DNA of 64,000 bases from contig JAPTJF010000318.1 of the NCBI GenBank assembly GCA_029339195.1, forward strand, positions 1-64,000, read 5' to 3'. Below are positions 63,569 through 64,000 of this stretch, piece after piece (the first letter of the stretch is position 1; each line of letters begins with the position of its first letter). The position numbers and the translations under genes were made by a program. The notes under the pieces were generated by a model that was given only the letters and a program-made list of their open reading frames with translations, ran no database searches and was not told where the DNA came from. Origin of the DNA: Micractinium sp. NFX-FRZ. Lineage: Eukaryota; Chlorophyta; Trebouxiophyceae; Chlorellales; Chlorellaceae.

Positions 63569-64000
63569 ATGCGTTTCCCTCGTGCGGCACTGCTGCTGGT
63601 CGTGCTTGCTTGCGGCGTGGGTGCACGCGCACAGATCACCGATGGCGCCCTCTCTGATGCCATCTCCCGTGAGCGAAGGCGGCGGGAGCAGCGGGGGGGT
63701 GCCTGGGGGTTGTCGCCGCGCGCCGATCACCCTTGATGTTGGCCGCCCGGCCCCCAAGGGCTCAGAGCACGCCCCTTCCGCCCCTCCCGCGCGCAGAGGC
63801 GATGGCTAAGGTGCTGCAGGCGCCCGCGGGCGGCGTGGGCGGCGGCCTGAAGGCCACCATGGGCACTGTGGGCCAGAGCCTCAACAGCCTGCACGGCGCC
63901 CTGTCCACCGCCTACGCCAACGCTGGCGCCCAGGCCGAGGCTGCCCTGGCTGCCTTTGAGAAGGAGTACTGCACACCCGCAGAGTTCATCCCCAGTGAGC
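63569..64000 (+). CDS. Small secreted protein (paralog 2), 5' part only
   Basis: Exons seen: 63569-63668 and 63797-63994; the donor at 63995 is the last thing in the window, so the gene continues beyond. It has a signal peptide (MRFPRAALLLVVLACGVGARAQ) and shares ALSTAYANAGAQAEAALAAF and EKEYCTPAEF(I/V)P with paralog 1, with the intron at the same codon phase after that motif. The first half of the mature protein differs. Incomplete because of the window edge, not visibly broken. Confidence 0.8.

Overview
This looks like nuclear DNA of a green alga of the Chlorella/trebouxiophyte type. It is strongly GC-rich, and the genes are broken into many short exons by introns of roughly 100-500 bp. The gene content also fits: a chlorophyllase with plastid/lumen targeting, a plastid-type methyltransferase, two beta-type PPi-dependent phosphofructokinases and an AP2 factor. 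All exon chains below were joined by eye from splice sites and reading frame. For 13 of the 14 genes the exons sum to a whole number of codons ending in a stop; the last gene runs off the window. Species and function are inferred from recognised motifs, not from a database search.

Layout. 1-713: one copy of a dispersed repeat plus 3' flank. 714-5150 (-): TauE/SafE-type transporter with a very large loop. 5650-10221 (+): NBS1/nibrin. 10483-17133 and 17912-24045 (+): tandem pair of PPi-dependent 6-phosphofructokinases. 25032-29022 and 30447-34598 (+): tandem pair of type II membrane sulfotransferases. 35782-37545 (+) and 39336-40958 (-): two unrecognised membrane proteins flanking a second, inverted copy of the 1-540 repeat. 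41988-43619 (-): unrecognised protein with an intronic 31-bp minisatellite. 44575-48502 (-): plastid-type SAM methyltransferase, divergent from a chlorophyllase-like hydrolase at 48842-52741 (+). 53328-59255 (-): AP2 transcription factor. 60674-62407 (-) and 63569-64000+ (+): divergent pair of paralogous small secreted proteins.

How genes relate. NBS1 is a DNA double-strand-break sensor (MRN complex). The PFP pair would carry a PPi-linked glycolytic step. The sulfotransferase pair probably modifies secreted or cell-wall glycans in the Golgi. The methyltransferase and chlorophyllase share a short divergent promoter and both appear plastid-targeted. No operon-like logic is expected.

Most unusual signals: (1) in at least seven genes the edge of an exon, with its splice site or stop codon, is duplicated in tandem in the neighbouring intron or 3' flank; (2) about 9 of about 118 inferred introns need a GC rather than GT donor to keep frame; (3) PFP2 contains a 7-nt microexon that restores a conserved motif; (4) both tandem gene pairs carry near-identical patches that run across exon-intron borders.
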